Assembly (NCBI GenBank): GCA_016787085.1
Contig: JAEUVJ010000023.1
Span: forward strand, 124,001-188,000
DNA from: Chitinophagaceae bacterium
GTDB lineage: Bacteria > Bacteroidota > Bacteroidia > Chitinophagales > Chitinophagaceae
Direction of reading: 5' to 3'
Length of the DNA: 64,000 bases
In this document: positions 54,610-61,612 of the stretch, one piece after another
How positions within the stretch are numbered: position 1 is the stretch's first letter
Layout: every line of letters begins with the position of its first letter
Program-made: the position numbers and the translations under genes
Notes under the pieces: generated by a model
The model's input: the letters and a program-made list of their open reading frames with translations, nothing else
What the model was told of the DNA's origin: nothing
Database searches by the model: none

Positions 54610-55479
54610 CTATAAAATAAACTTTCTTTTAAAACTTAGATCTTTACTGGGAGATTCGATGTCATCATAAAAGACTTTAGCTTTATTCCACGCTTTTGCA
54701 TGGATAATTTTTTCGATACAAGAAGTCTTTTCAGAATCATCACTTATATAACCATATTGAACAAGGTACTGGTTGGCAGTTGATTCTGTTACAGCCCAGG
54801 GGGATCCTAAAAGTGAAACACTTGCTCCTGAGGATTTTGTTATGGGTTTTATTGAATTAATTTGTAAATACCATAAACTCTTATATTCGTCTGTTCGGAT
54901 AACAATACCGGCTTTACTTGCAATTCCCTGCGCAACATATCCATGCTGACTTGGACATTTGGAAAGTTTCCCGGATACTATTGCTCGTTGACCGTAAAAT
55001 TTAGGGTCAAAAAAATTAGGGATTGTTTTTAATAATTTTTTTGTCGGTGCTACGCCAATTAAACCCTCTCCTACAAACCCATATCTATGATATAGTCCTA
55101 CAATCGTTTCGCCATTTAAGCTACCAATCCTTAAGGCTGCATCAGAGCCAGAGAAAAATTCTAATGCTTGATATTCGCTACTTGTAATGGCACCTGGAAA
55201 ACAATACAGAGTGTTCCATCTTTTGGCATTGTAAAATGGATTTCCAGGAAAAAGTTGAGAGTAGGGGGAAATTAAAGCATCAATGTGTACCGTGTCCCCA
55301 TCTCCAAGATTATTATTCATGATACCCCTTTTCCAAAAATCCATCGGACCTTCAAAAGAATTTTTTTCATATACTTTGGAAACTATTTTTGCAAAAGTAT
55401 AGGAGCCTATTGCGCCCACAATCGTTTGCGCAGCGGCCTCCAACAAGGGCTTCCATAGAATTCCATGTGTATCATTCAT
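54610..55479 (-). CDS. Membrane-anchored protein of unknown function (alternative gene of the switch)
   Basis: A 289-aa protein with one N-terminal hydrophobic helix (LLEAAAQTIVGAIGSYTFAKIV, about residues 12-33) and a large soluble part with beta-rich stretches (VHIDALISPYSQLFPGN, GQRAIVSGKLSKCPSQHGYVA, LWYLQINSIKP), perhaps an OB-like fold. I do not recognise the family. Its ATG (55,477-55,479) uses the last bases of the right recombination site. In the present orientation no promoter points into it, so it is probably silent until the segment inverts (inference). Confidence 0.75.
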   Translation of the reverse strand: MNDTHGILWKPLLEAAAQTIVGAIGSYTFAKIVSKVYEKNSFEGPMDFWKRGIMNNNLGDGDTVHIDALISPYSQLFPGNPFYNAKRWNTLYCFPGAITSSEYQALEFFSGSDAALRIGSLNGETIVGLYHRYGFVGEGLIGVAPTKKLLKTIPNFFDPKFYGQRAIVSGKLSKCPSQHGYVAQGIASKAGIVIRTDEYKSLWYLQINSIKPITKSSGASVSLLGSPWAVTESTANQYLVQYGYISDDSEKTSCIEKIIHAKAWNKAKVFYDDIESPSKDLSFKRKFIL

Positions 55480-55504
55480 ACATTGATAATTATTAGTTAT
55501 CGAT
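55478..55504 (-). repeat. Right inverted-repeat recombination site
   Basis: An exact reverse complement of 53,733-53,759 over all 27 bases. The flanking bases on both sides differ, so the match ends sharply. Confidence 0.9.
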
Positions 55505-55530
55505 TGTTAAATATAAAAAATAATCTTCTA

Positions 55531-56061
55531 ATGCGTGACTACTTTCTGCCTCAAACCTCAATAGGTATAGTAGAAAGCAGTTCAGGTCATGGTATAGTAA
55601 ACACCATGAGGATAAGACTGCTTAGAATTAAGGATTTAAAGTATGTCAGAGAAATTGTGCGGGCGAATTATTCAAAATTGTATGAAAAATTAGCAGTACG
55701 AGAAATAAAAGATATGTTTATAGAAACCTCGATACGCCCCACATACTTTGTTGCCGAAGAATCGAATAAGGTGATCGGTTTCGCGGGGTTTATTCAGTCA
55801 ATGATCGACTACGGGGTTTATCAAATCTTTTGGGTTAATGTACACCCAAAATGGCAGAAAAGAGGAATAGGTAGAAAGATGGTTTCGAAAATCATTGGAG
55901 AAATAAAGAAGCGAAATGATTCAAGATTGATCATTCTAAGCGCAGATCAAACAATTGGTAACCAAAACTATTATAAAAAAATATTTGGATTTAGGAATAT
56001 TCAAAATTATGAAAAAGGGAAATCTTGCCTTATGTCCCTGTCGTTAGAAAAATTAAAATAA
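55531..56061 (+). CDS. GNAT-family acetyltransferase
   Basis: A 176-aa protein with the GNAT core: MRIRLLRIKDLKYVREIV begins the fold, TYFVAEESNKVIGFAGF, then motif A VNVHPKWQKRGIGRKMVSKII with the acetyl-CoA loop QKRGIG, and YYKKIFGFR in motif B. It acetylates an unknown amine. The ATG at 55,531 is chosen; a start at 55,606 is also possible. It lies 26 bp outside the invertible segment, so sequence upstream of it changes on inversion, and its expression might depend on read-through from the segment (inference). Confidence 0.85.
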   Translation: MRDYFLPQTSIGIVESSSGHGIVNTMRIRLLRIKDLKYVREIVRANYSKLYEKLAVREIKDMFIETSIRPTYFVAEESNKVIGFAGFIQSMIDYGVYQIFWVNVHPKWQKRGIGRKMVSKIIGEIKKRNDSRLIILSADQTIGNQNYYKKIFGFRNIQNYEKGKSCLMSLSLEKLK

Positions 56062-56098
56062 ATCAGAGAATCCTTGTGATTTTATGTGACTAATTTAA

Positions 56099-56135
56099 AA
56101 AAGATGACTCCTGTACAATACAGAAATCATCTTTT
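56099..56135 (+). terminator. Terminator after acetyltransferase gene
   Basis: A 9-bp stem AAAAGATGA/TCATCTTTT encloses a second stem CTGTA-CAA-TACAG. It lies 37 bp after the acetyltransferase stop codon. Confidence 0.8.
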
Positions 56136-56211
56136 GTTGAATCGACGGTAAGTTTTAATAGTGTCTACTTTATAGGGTATACATCACATACTATGTCCTG
56201 TTTTGCTCATT

Positions 56212-56685
56212 TCAGTGCTTTTGTTCTTCATGGACAGCCACCGCCACTGCTTCAAAGAGTTTGATGTAGTAGCGGGTTTTGTTGCGACGCTCTTTATGAT
56301 AGACGTAGGTGAGCTCCGGGAATTGAGTGGCAAGTGTGTGCATCATCGCTTGTTTAACTTTCTTTTCTCCGGAGGGACAAAACGAATGGAATGCTTCCGG
56401 CGAATGTTGCGTAACAGGGATGCCCTTCGCTTTAAAATACCGGTAGATACGGTCGCGAAGGACCTTGAATGCTTTAGTTTGGTGATACGCATGGGGAATT
56501 GACAAAACAACCTTTTTAATACAGTATCTGCGGACACACGGCTCCAAGCTGGTGATTATCGCGTTTGCTTTCCGGGCAGACCAGGGCGATTTATATAGAC
56601 GAATTGAGTAGTCGATAAGTCGTTCCTGCGAGATAATTGCTGTCCCAAGGAGCCGTGTGTTCGTACTAATGCCGAGCGTCGCCAT
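56212..56685 (-). CDS. RuvC-like protein with altered catalytic residues
   Basis: A 157-aa protein with the RNase H fold of RuvC Holliday-junction resolvases: first strand LGISTNTRLLGTAII, then VVLSIPHAYHQTKAF, GIPVTQHSPEAFHSF, and the last helix KLFEAVAVAVHE. RuvC has GID at the first strand and D/E at three other positions. Here GIS replaces GID, so cleavage activity is doubtful unless another residue compensates. The 20-bp overlap with the next gene upstream suggests co-transcription. It may be a structural or DNA-binding relative used by the mobile element. Confidence 0.6.
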   Translation of the reverse strand: MATLGISTNTRLLGTAIISQERLIDYSIRLYKSPWSARKANAIITSLEPCVRRYCIKKVVLSIPHAYHQTKAFKVLRDRIYRYFKAKGIPVTQHSPEAFHSFCPSGEKKVKQAMMHTLATQFPELTYVYHKERRNKTRYYIKLFEAVAVAVHEEQKH

Positions 56686-56905
56686 GGCGGCTGCTCTGGC
56701 TTATAAGGAAGACGTAGAGGGCCGCCCTGGTTTTCCTGATCTGGTGTTCAGGGAGAGCCATCACTTTGTTAAGAATACGCCTCAGAAATTCCTCTTTGTA
56801 TTTGCGGACATAAAGGAGGTGCAGGGCGAGAGAATCCAGGTCATTTAAGGTGTCGGCGATTTCACGGGCAAGCCGAACCTCAGCGGGATCATAGGAGTGG
56901 TGCAT
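56666..56905 (-). CDS. Small hypothetical protein
   Basis: A 79-aa helical protein (MHHSYDPAEVRLAREIADTLNDLDSLALHLLYVRKYKEEFLRRILN...). It overlaps the RuvC-like gene by 20 bp and is probably translated with it. No domain is recognised. The charged helices and lack of signal peptide suggest a cytoplasmic partner protein or DNA-binding accessory. Confidence 0.65.
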   Translation of the reverse strand: MHHSYDPAEVRLAREIADTLNDLDSLALHLLYVRKYKEEFLRRILNKVMALPEHQIRKTRAALYVFLISQSSRHGDARH

Positions 56906-57107
56906 AGATGAAAAAAGCGCTAATGATAATGTTCCTCCTTAGTGGAATCAGAACGTTACGTTCTTGTATATACCGTTTCGTTATCGTTCGTTTATATACG
57001 GAATTTTTATCAAGAACAGATACCGATACCATAAAGAGAGGAAAAGAAAAGGACATTGCGGTGTCCTTTTCGGAATGATGATGTTGATACATCACCACGG
57101 GATTTCG

Positions 57108-57395
57108 TCAGGCATATGGTGAGTGATGAGGAATAAACGGCTCAGTGTCCTGAGCCAACAACCTATCCTCTGTAGCAGAGTGCAGCCAGAGATCATCATA
57201 GAGCTGATGCGGAAGTACCTGATAAAGCCGTGCGAGACGGAAGATCTGCACCATGCGTGGCATGACCGCACCGGTTTCCCATCGGGAGAGGGTGCTGGTA
57301 TCAGAAAGCCCGAGCATGCGTGCCACTTTCTTTTGGGAGTACCCTTGGCAATGCCGATATGATCGTAGGTTGTTAGGAAACCGACTTATTTCCAT
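57108..57395 (-). CDS. XRE-family helix-turn-helix regulator
   Basis: A 95-aa protein with a clear helix-turn-helix: LRSYRHCQGYSQKKVARMLGLSDTSTLSRWETG (about residues 10-42), typical of the XRE/Cro family, and a short C-terminal tail. Such proteins usually repress element genes, including their own. The gene precedes the small protein and RuvC-like gene on the same strand with a 200-bp gap. Confidence 0.88.
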   Translation of the reverse strand: MEISRFPNNLRSYRHCQGYSQKKVARMLGLSDTSTLSRWETGAVMPRMVQIFRLARLYQVLPHQLYDDLWLHSATEDRLLAQDTEPFIPHHSPYA

Positions 57396-57555
57396 GCATC
57401 AAGTCTAGACAAGAAGTGGAAGTGAGATAAGGGAGGGTAATTTGTGGATTATGCAAATGGTGGGGATAACTAGATCACTAAATATCAGGTTCAACAGAAT
57501 TAGAAAGAACTTGAAATAGGCGGCGATGAGAGTAGCCTCATTATTTATTTGAAAA
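57396..57555. other. Short intergenic region
   Basis: No gene is visible; a control region for the XRE gene is likely here. No repeat or clear promoter consensus is seen. Confidence 0.4.
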
Positions 57556-57957
57556 TCAAACCAATTTTGAAACGCATTTTATCTGATATTTTTTGGCTAC
57601 TGAAGTTAGTTCTTTGTCATTTGTGATAATGGTAAATTCATCGGGGAACAAAGTGTCAACAATATCTCTTTCCGCTAAAACATAGGCAATCATCACTACA
57701 TCTGCAGTACCGCGCCCGGGATAAAGTGAGATAAGTTTCAGATTACCCCCTTCAGCTTTCATTACCTCCTTTAACTTTTCTAAATGCTTTTTGGACATAC
57801 GCAAAATATTGATCCCCGTTTTTGCCAGAGTCCTAACCTCTGCCCGTGAGTAGCCAGCTTCTTGGATTACCTCTTCAGTAATACAAAGATCAGTTCGCTT
57901 TGAATTATTTTTCAGCAGGTCATTTGATAGTGCATTTTTGTCAAGAATATATTTCAT
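57556..57957 (-). CDS. PIN-domain-like toxin candidate
   Basis: A 133-aa protein from the ATG at 57,955-57,957 (MKYILDKNALSNDLL). It has the PIN pattern: an aspartate at residue 6 (ILDKN), glutamates in ITEEVIQEAGY, TADVVMIAYVLAE (central acidic residue), and a final strand-helix FTIITNDKELTSVAKKY. PIN domains are Mg-dependent RNases. The gene starts 2 bp after the end of a degenerate IrrE-like gene on the same strand, a layout known from toxin-antitoxin pairs with DUF4411-like PIN proteins. Activity is inferred. Confidence 0.75.
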   Translation of the reverse strand: MKYILDKNALSNDLLKNNSKRTDLCITEEVIQEAGYSRAEVRTLAKTGINILRMSKKHLEKLKEVMKAEGGNLKLISLYPGRGTADVVMIAYVLAERDIVDTLFPDEFTIITNDKELTSVAKKYQIKCVSKLV

Positions 57958-57958
57958 A

Positions 57959-59167
57959 TTACAATCCAAATTTTAAATTGTATGCGTTAAAAAGTTGCGT
58001 ATCCATTTTTACTTGTCGAAATAGGACGTTCTTTACTTCAACCTCAGATACTTTATTTGCCCTAAATGCCTTAATAACTTCACGAGAAAGCCTCTCCCCG
58101 TTGTATTTGCTATAGCCGTTGATTGGTAGCACCTGTCTTTTTTGTTTTGGCTCTGCTTTTTTAACATCTGCTAACAATGCTTGCCGAAATTGATTTGCCA
58201 GACTCTTTTTAATAAGTCCGTTTTCCTGGAGCTGCAATAAGATCATACTTGGAGTCACTTTAAAAAAGTGTGCAACTTCTTTTAATTCATCTAAAGTATC
58301 AGCTTTTCGACCACCGAGGTCTTCAGGCGGAACCAATATACCACCGGCTATTGAAAAAGCCTTTTTGAGCGTATTGTCTTTTGTATTTCCTGCTTTTGAG
58401 TTGAGAAAGAACTTACCCAATGCAGTACATGCAACCATCGTGAGAAGTGTAAATATTTGCCTACCTGTCGATTCTAGAATTTTCGGCTTTTCGTCTCCAT
58501 CACGCGTGTTAATGAATATATAAGGGAACTTTTTGTCCTTGATACAAACTCCGCTAAAACCCAACTCCCTGCTAATATTTTGAGGCATGTAATTGTACGA
58601 ACTGAAGGAGACCAGAATATTTTTTTCCTCAATTTTGCGACATAAATAAGCAAGCACTTTTTCCTTTGATAGTGACCTAAGGTGTTGTAGGTCAAATTCA
58701 AAATATTCACGTATATACTTTGAGATTGAACTATCTGAAACACCGTTCTTGATTTTAGGAAGGGCACAACCAATAAATTTGTTCGGAGTTGTATCCACTA
58801 AAATTCTACCTTTCAGGAATTCTTGCTTTCTTGCCAAATCTTTTATAATTAATTCGATATCAGAAATCTGAATTTTCCCTCTAGAAGCAACTTGTATTTC
58901 GTCTTTCGTTGGAATTTTTTCAAATAGATGTTTATTCTTTTGGCTGATTTGTCTGTTTACAATGTGAGGAGGTGCGAAAAAGAGGGGATATGGAACGCCA
59001 GATCTCACAGCTAGGTCTTTTAGATCTTCAAAACTTATCTCATTATTTGTGATAGCACGCTGATAGGAGGCCAACTCCATAATTGGTGAAAAATCCAATA
59101 GAGATATGAAGACCTGTCTACTAATAGTAACGGTCTCCTTAGGTAGCTTGAGAATAAGGTTTTCCAT
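57959..59167 (-). CDS. IrrE-like protein with degenerate zinc site (antitoxin candidate)
   Basis: A 402-aa protein. The N-terminal region (SPIMELASYQRAITNNEISFEDLKDLAVRSGVPYPLFF) resembles the regions preceding ImmA/IrrE domains. From about residue 200 the ImmA/IrrE pattern can be followed (FIFINTRDGDEKPKILES, then RQIFTLLTMVACTALGKFF). The usual zinc motif HExxH at this place is absent: the sequence reads MVACT. So protease activity is unlikely, and a binding or antitoxin role is more plausible. It is directly followed by the PIN gene with no overlap. Confidence 0.7.
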   Translation of the reverse strand: MENLILKLPKETVTISRQVFISLLDFSPIMELASYQRAITNNEISFEDLKDLAVRSGVPYPLFFAPPHIVNRQISQKNKHLFEKIPTKDEIQVASRGKIQISDIELIIKDLARKQEFLKGRILVDTTPNKFIGCALPKIKNGVSDSSISKYIREYFEFDLQHLRSLSKEKVLAYLCRKIEEKNILVSFSSYNYMPQNISRELGFSGVCIKDKKFPYIFINTRDGDEKPKILESTGRQIFTLLTMVACTALGKFFLNSKAGNTKDNTLKKAFSIAGGILVPPEDLGGRKADTLDELKEVAHFFKVTPSMILLQLQENGLIKKSLANQFRQALLADVKKAEPKQKRQVLPINGYSKYNGERLSREVIKAFRANKVSEVEVKNVLFRQVKMDTQLFNAYNLKFGL

Positions 59168-59203
59168 ACTTCCCGAAAATTAGCATATTTCTTAAAAAAA
59201 GCA

Positions 59204-60100
59204 CTAGGAAACCGAATTCAACGGATGTTTCATTATTTGTGCCTTTAAATGTTCGGTTGTTGCAGCCAAATAAATAGTTGTTGTTTTAATGTCACTATGA
59301 CCCATCATTTTGGAAAGGGCGTAAATGTCACACCCTCCTTCGAGCATCAAAGTTGCGAATGTATGTCTTAACTTATGTACTGAAAACGCTATTCCCGATA
59401 CTGCCTTTATATGATCAACAATATGTTTAAGCCCATCATCGGTGAGGCCTTGATTTCGCGTGGATGATGTAAAGAATTCAGCGCAGGTAATGATTAGTTT
59501 CTTTCGTTCTTCCAGGTATCGTTTCAATATTTCAGCGAGAGTCATGGACATTGGGACAATACGATCCTTAGACCCTTTTCCTTGTCGAATGAAAATAGTG
59601 AGGTTTTCAATATCAACATCAGCGTATCTCAGATTCAAAAGTTCTGATTTGCGTAAACCAGCAAAGATGAACGTAGCGAACATTGCATGATTTCGTTCTC
59701 TAAGAAATCTATTTTTCCAGGAGTAATTATAGATGATCTCCAGCATACGCAATGCATTTTGTCGGGTTAGTTTCTGGGGTAGTTTTTGCTCAAGGTGGGG
59801 TTTTTCAATGCCAGCAACGGGGTTTTCAACGAGGTACCCCTGTTGAATACACCATCTGAAAAACACCATTAGTGATTTATGGAAAACTATCGCAGTATTC
59901 GATGACCAGTTACGCTGCGATCTGCCATAGTACAGCAGTTCTCGAACACTTGCTTGAGTAGCATGCTCGACTTCCGTTACGCCGGTGATTTTACAGTAAA
60001 AGTCGATGACAAGCTTATACCGTTTAATCGTTGCCTTTGCGAACCCCTTAATAAAAATCGAATAATCATAGAACTGTTTCGCAGCATTTTGGATATTCAT
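59204..60100 (-). CDS. Tyrosine recombinase (integrase)
   Basis: A 298-aa XerC/D-like integrase with a SAM-like N-terminal domain (FIKGFAKATIKRYKLVIDFY) and catalytic residues R in FAGLRKSELLNLR, K in QGKGSKDRIV, HxxR in HKLRHTFATLML, H in MMGHSDIKTTTIY and the nucleophile tyrosine in TTTIYL. It lies just left of the divergent tRNA-Lys, with its start 101 bp from the tRNA end. It is a paralogue of the recombinase at 60,442 and of the one at 52,787. A short palindrome CGTCAA-TACTT-TTGACG (60,124-60,140) 24 bp before its start is a candidate recombination site. Confidence 0.9.
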   Translation of the reverse strand: MNIQNAAKQFYDYSIFIKGFAKATIKRYKLVIDFYCKITGVTEVEHATQASVRELLYYGRSQRNWSSNTAIVFHKSLMVFFRWCIQQGYLVENPVAGIEKPHLEQKLPQKLTRQNALRMLEIIYNYSWKNRFLRERNHAMFATFIFAGLRKSELLNLRYADVDIENLTIFIRQGKGSKDRIVPMSMTLAEILKRYLEERKKLIITCAEFFTSSTRNQGLTDDGLKHIVDHIKAVSGIAFSVHKLRHTFATLMLEGGCDIYALSKMMGHSDIKTTTIYLAATTEHLKAQIMKHPLNSVS

Positions 60101-60123
60101 TGGATAATAACTCTGTACCCTCC

Positions 60124-60140
60124 GTCAATACTTTTGACGA
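60124..60140. repeat. Candidate recombination site (short palindrome)
   Basis: CGTCAA-TACTT-TTGACG, six-base arms with a five-base centre, lies 24 bp before the start of the recombinase gene. Function is inferred from position only. Confidence 0.35.
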
Positions 60141-60346
60141 CCTGTTTTCAAACGGAAGCAGCCCCACAAACCGCCTAATTTCCAAAATACCCTTATTCGG
60201 TGCCCCCAGCAGGATTCGAACCTGCGACCGTCTCCTTAAAAGGGAGCTGCTCTACCGACTGAGCTATGGACGCTGGAAAATACTTTGGTAAATAAGGATA
60301 TTTTGGCAGTGGGCTTTGAAATCAAGTGCGGTTTTCACGACCTGTT
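60132..60346. repeat. Direct repeat pair around the tRNA
   Basis: TTTTSACGACCTGTT occurs at 60,132-60,146 and 60,332-60,346 with one mismatch (G or C at the fifth base), exactly 200 bp apart, with the tRNA gene between them. Confidence 0.4.
60201..60273 (-). tRNA. tRNA-Lys (TTT), divergent
   Basis: A 73-nt cloverleaf on the minus strand: D arm GCTCAGTCGGTAGAGC, anticodon loop CTTTTAA (anticodon TTT), T arm GCAGG-TTCGAAT-CCTGC, discriminator A. The acceptor stem has a G-G mismatch at the third pair and the anticodon stem has a G-A mismatch at its base, so it is less well paired than a housekeeping tRNA. No CCA is encoded. It sits between two tyrosine recombinase genes and may be an element-borne copy. 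Confidence 0.8.
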
Positions 60347-60441
60347 CCCTTGTTAGAGGCAAGTAAGAAATGCTTCTAAAAGTGTATATCCGGAGGGTAT
60401 GTAAATGATAATAATACAGGGCAGCTGGTATGCTACAGCAA

Positions 60442-61377
60442 TCAAATTAAATTATCAATACTCATAGATTCGATGTCACCGCGGAGGTGATCAGTGGGGA
60501 GGCACCGTAGATATGTTAAGGTCATTGCAATGCTCTTATGACCGAGCAGTTGCTTCAACTTAGCAATATCTTTGCTCGCATTGAGGAAATTTACTGCGAA
60601 GGTGTGTCGAAATTGATGTAAATGGAAACTAACCCCGGAGAATTGCCTTATTCGTTCTACAAGGTGCTTTAAACCATGTTCGGATAAGCCACTATTACCT
60701 CTGACGGAGACAATCAAATGTGGCGTTGCTGATGTTTTCCTGTCGTTTAAATAATCCTTTAGATGCATTATAAGCGTTGAATGGAGTGGTAGTTGGCGTG
60801 ATCTATCGGTTTTTGATGTCTCTGCCCGTACCGTTAAAGCTTTCCGCTCAAAATCCACGTCCCTTACTTGCAATGACAACAATTCTGCTTTACGCAATCC
60901 ACAGAATAGGAGCAGATAAAAGACTACCAAATTTCTCTTTAGGATGAAAATATTATGGTCATGATGGCAATGGATTGCGGTAACTATCCTTTCTATTTCT
61001 TCCTTTCTGAGAAATTTTCTGTCTTCGTAAATTGGTGTTGGACATGAGAGTGAAACGAGAGGATTATTTCGAACATGTCGCTTCGATTCGAGCCAGTGGA
61101 AAAAAGCATTAAGTTTATGCCAATAGGTCGCTACTGTTGACTTTTTAACCCCCAACTTAATAATGCCTTTACCCTCTATTCTTTTGCGTTCTTGCAAAGC
61201 CTTAAAAAACGTTGTCATCATAGATGTGCTTAACGTCTGAAGAGAGGCCGAAGGAGTAAGTTTCTTAAACAACCAAAATGCGTTTTTATACCCTCGTATC
61301 GTCTGAGGCTTAATTTTTCTCACGAATTCCGATTCAAACAAGAATTCATCAAAAAGCTGGTGCAGATCCTTTCTCAT
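60442..61377 (-). CDS. Tyrosine recombinase (integrase)
   Basis: A 311-aa XerC/D-like protein with the same layout as the recombinase at 59,204: N-terminal SAM-like domain (KIKPQTIRGYKNAFWLFKKL), then R in FCGLRKAELLSLQ, K in ETSKTDRSRQLPL, HxxR in HQFRHTFAVNFL, H in LLGHKSIAMTLTY and the tyrosine in TLTYLRCL. Two recombinases of one family side by side with a tRNA between them may be duplicates or a pair acting together. The right-hand neighbour is a divergent conjugation gene. Confidence 0.88.
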   Translation of the reverse strand: MRKDLHQLFDEFLFESEFVRKIKPQTIRGYKNAFWLFKKLTPSASLQTLSTSMMTTFFKALQERKRIEGKGIIKLGVKKSTVATYWHKLNAFFHWLESKRHVRNNPLVSLSCPTPIYEDRKFLRKEEIERIVTAIHCHHDHNIFILKRNLVVFYLLLFCGLRKAELLSLQVRDVDFERKALTVRAETSKTDRSRQLPLHSTLIMHLKDYLNDRKTSATPHLIVSVRGNSGLSEHGLKHLVERIRQFSGVSFHLHQFRHTFAVNFLNASKDIAKLKQLLGHKSIAMTLTYLRCLPTDHLRGDIESMSIDNLI

Positions 61378-61612
61378 GGTTCAAGTATGACAACTCACAA
61401 TTGGGGACATAAGGAAGAAAATATTGCAGCATATGCAAACACACTTCTAGAGTATTCATAGCATCTTGCATGTAATGAGTTGATACCTTCGGCAACTACG
61501 ACTGATAGAAAAGGCGGCTAATATATCAGTGCAAAAGTCTACTGATGCTGCAATGTTGGCAGTACAAATTTCCCTGCCTTACAGTACTATCTCAACTCAG
61601 TATGATAACAAC
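61378..61612. other. Gap between recombinase and conjugation gene
   Basis: A 235-bp gap between divergent genes. No structured RNA, repeat or clear promoter is visible; a promoter for the conjugation block should lie here. Confidence 0.4.

Larger units (their letters stand above)
53733..55504. other. Probable invertible DNA segment
   Basis: A segment of 1,772 bp bounded by exact 27-bp inverted repeats and holding two convergent genes that meet with a 1-bp gap. Each gene begins at or just inside one of the repeats. Inversion would place the 289-aa protein gene, instead of the spermidine-synthase-like gene, directly behind the recombinase gene. Confidence 0.8.

Noticed and set aside
56889..57098. 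69-codon minus-strand frame between the small protein and XRE genes
   Set aside because: The composition is unlike a real protein, there is no similarity to known domains, and it covers what looks like the control region of the neighbouring gene.
60100..60291. Plus-strand frame containing SRIRTCDRLLKRELLYRLSYGR
   Set aside because: This is the well-known false protein made by translating a tRNA gene in antisense; the tRNA-Lys explains the sequence.
60103..60405. Imperfect inverted repeat (CGGAGGGTA with AAAAGT nearby) on both sides of the tRNA
   Set aside because: The match is short and interrupted by mismatches and gaps, so it is weaker than the direct repeat reported there and could be chance.
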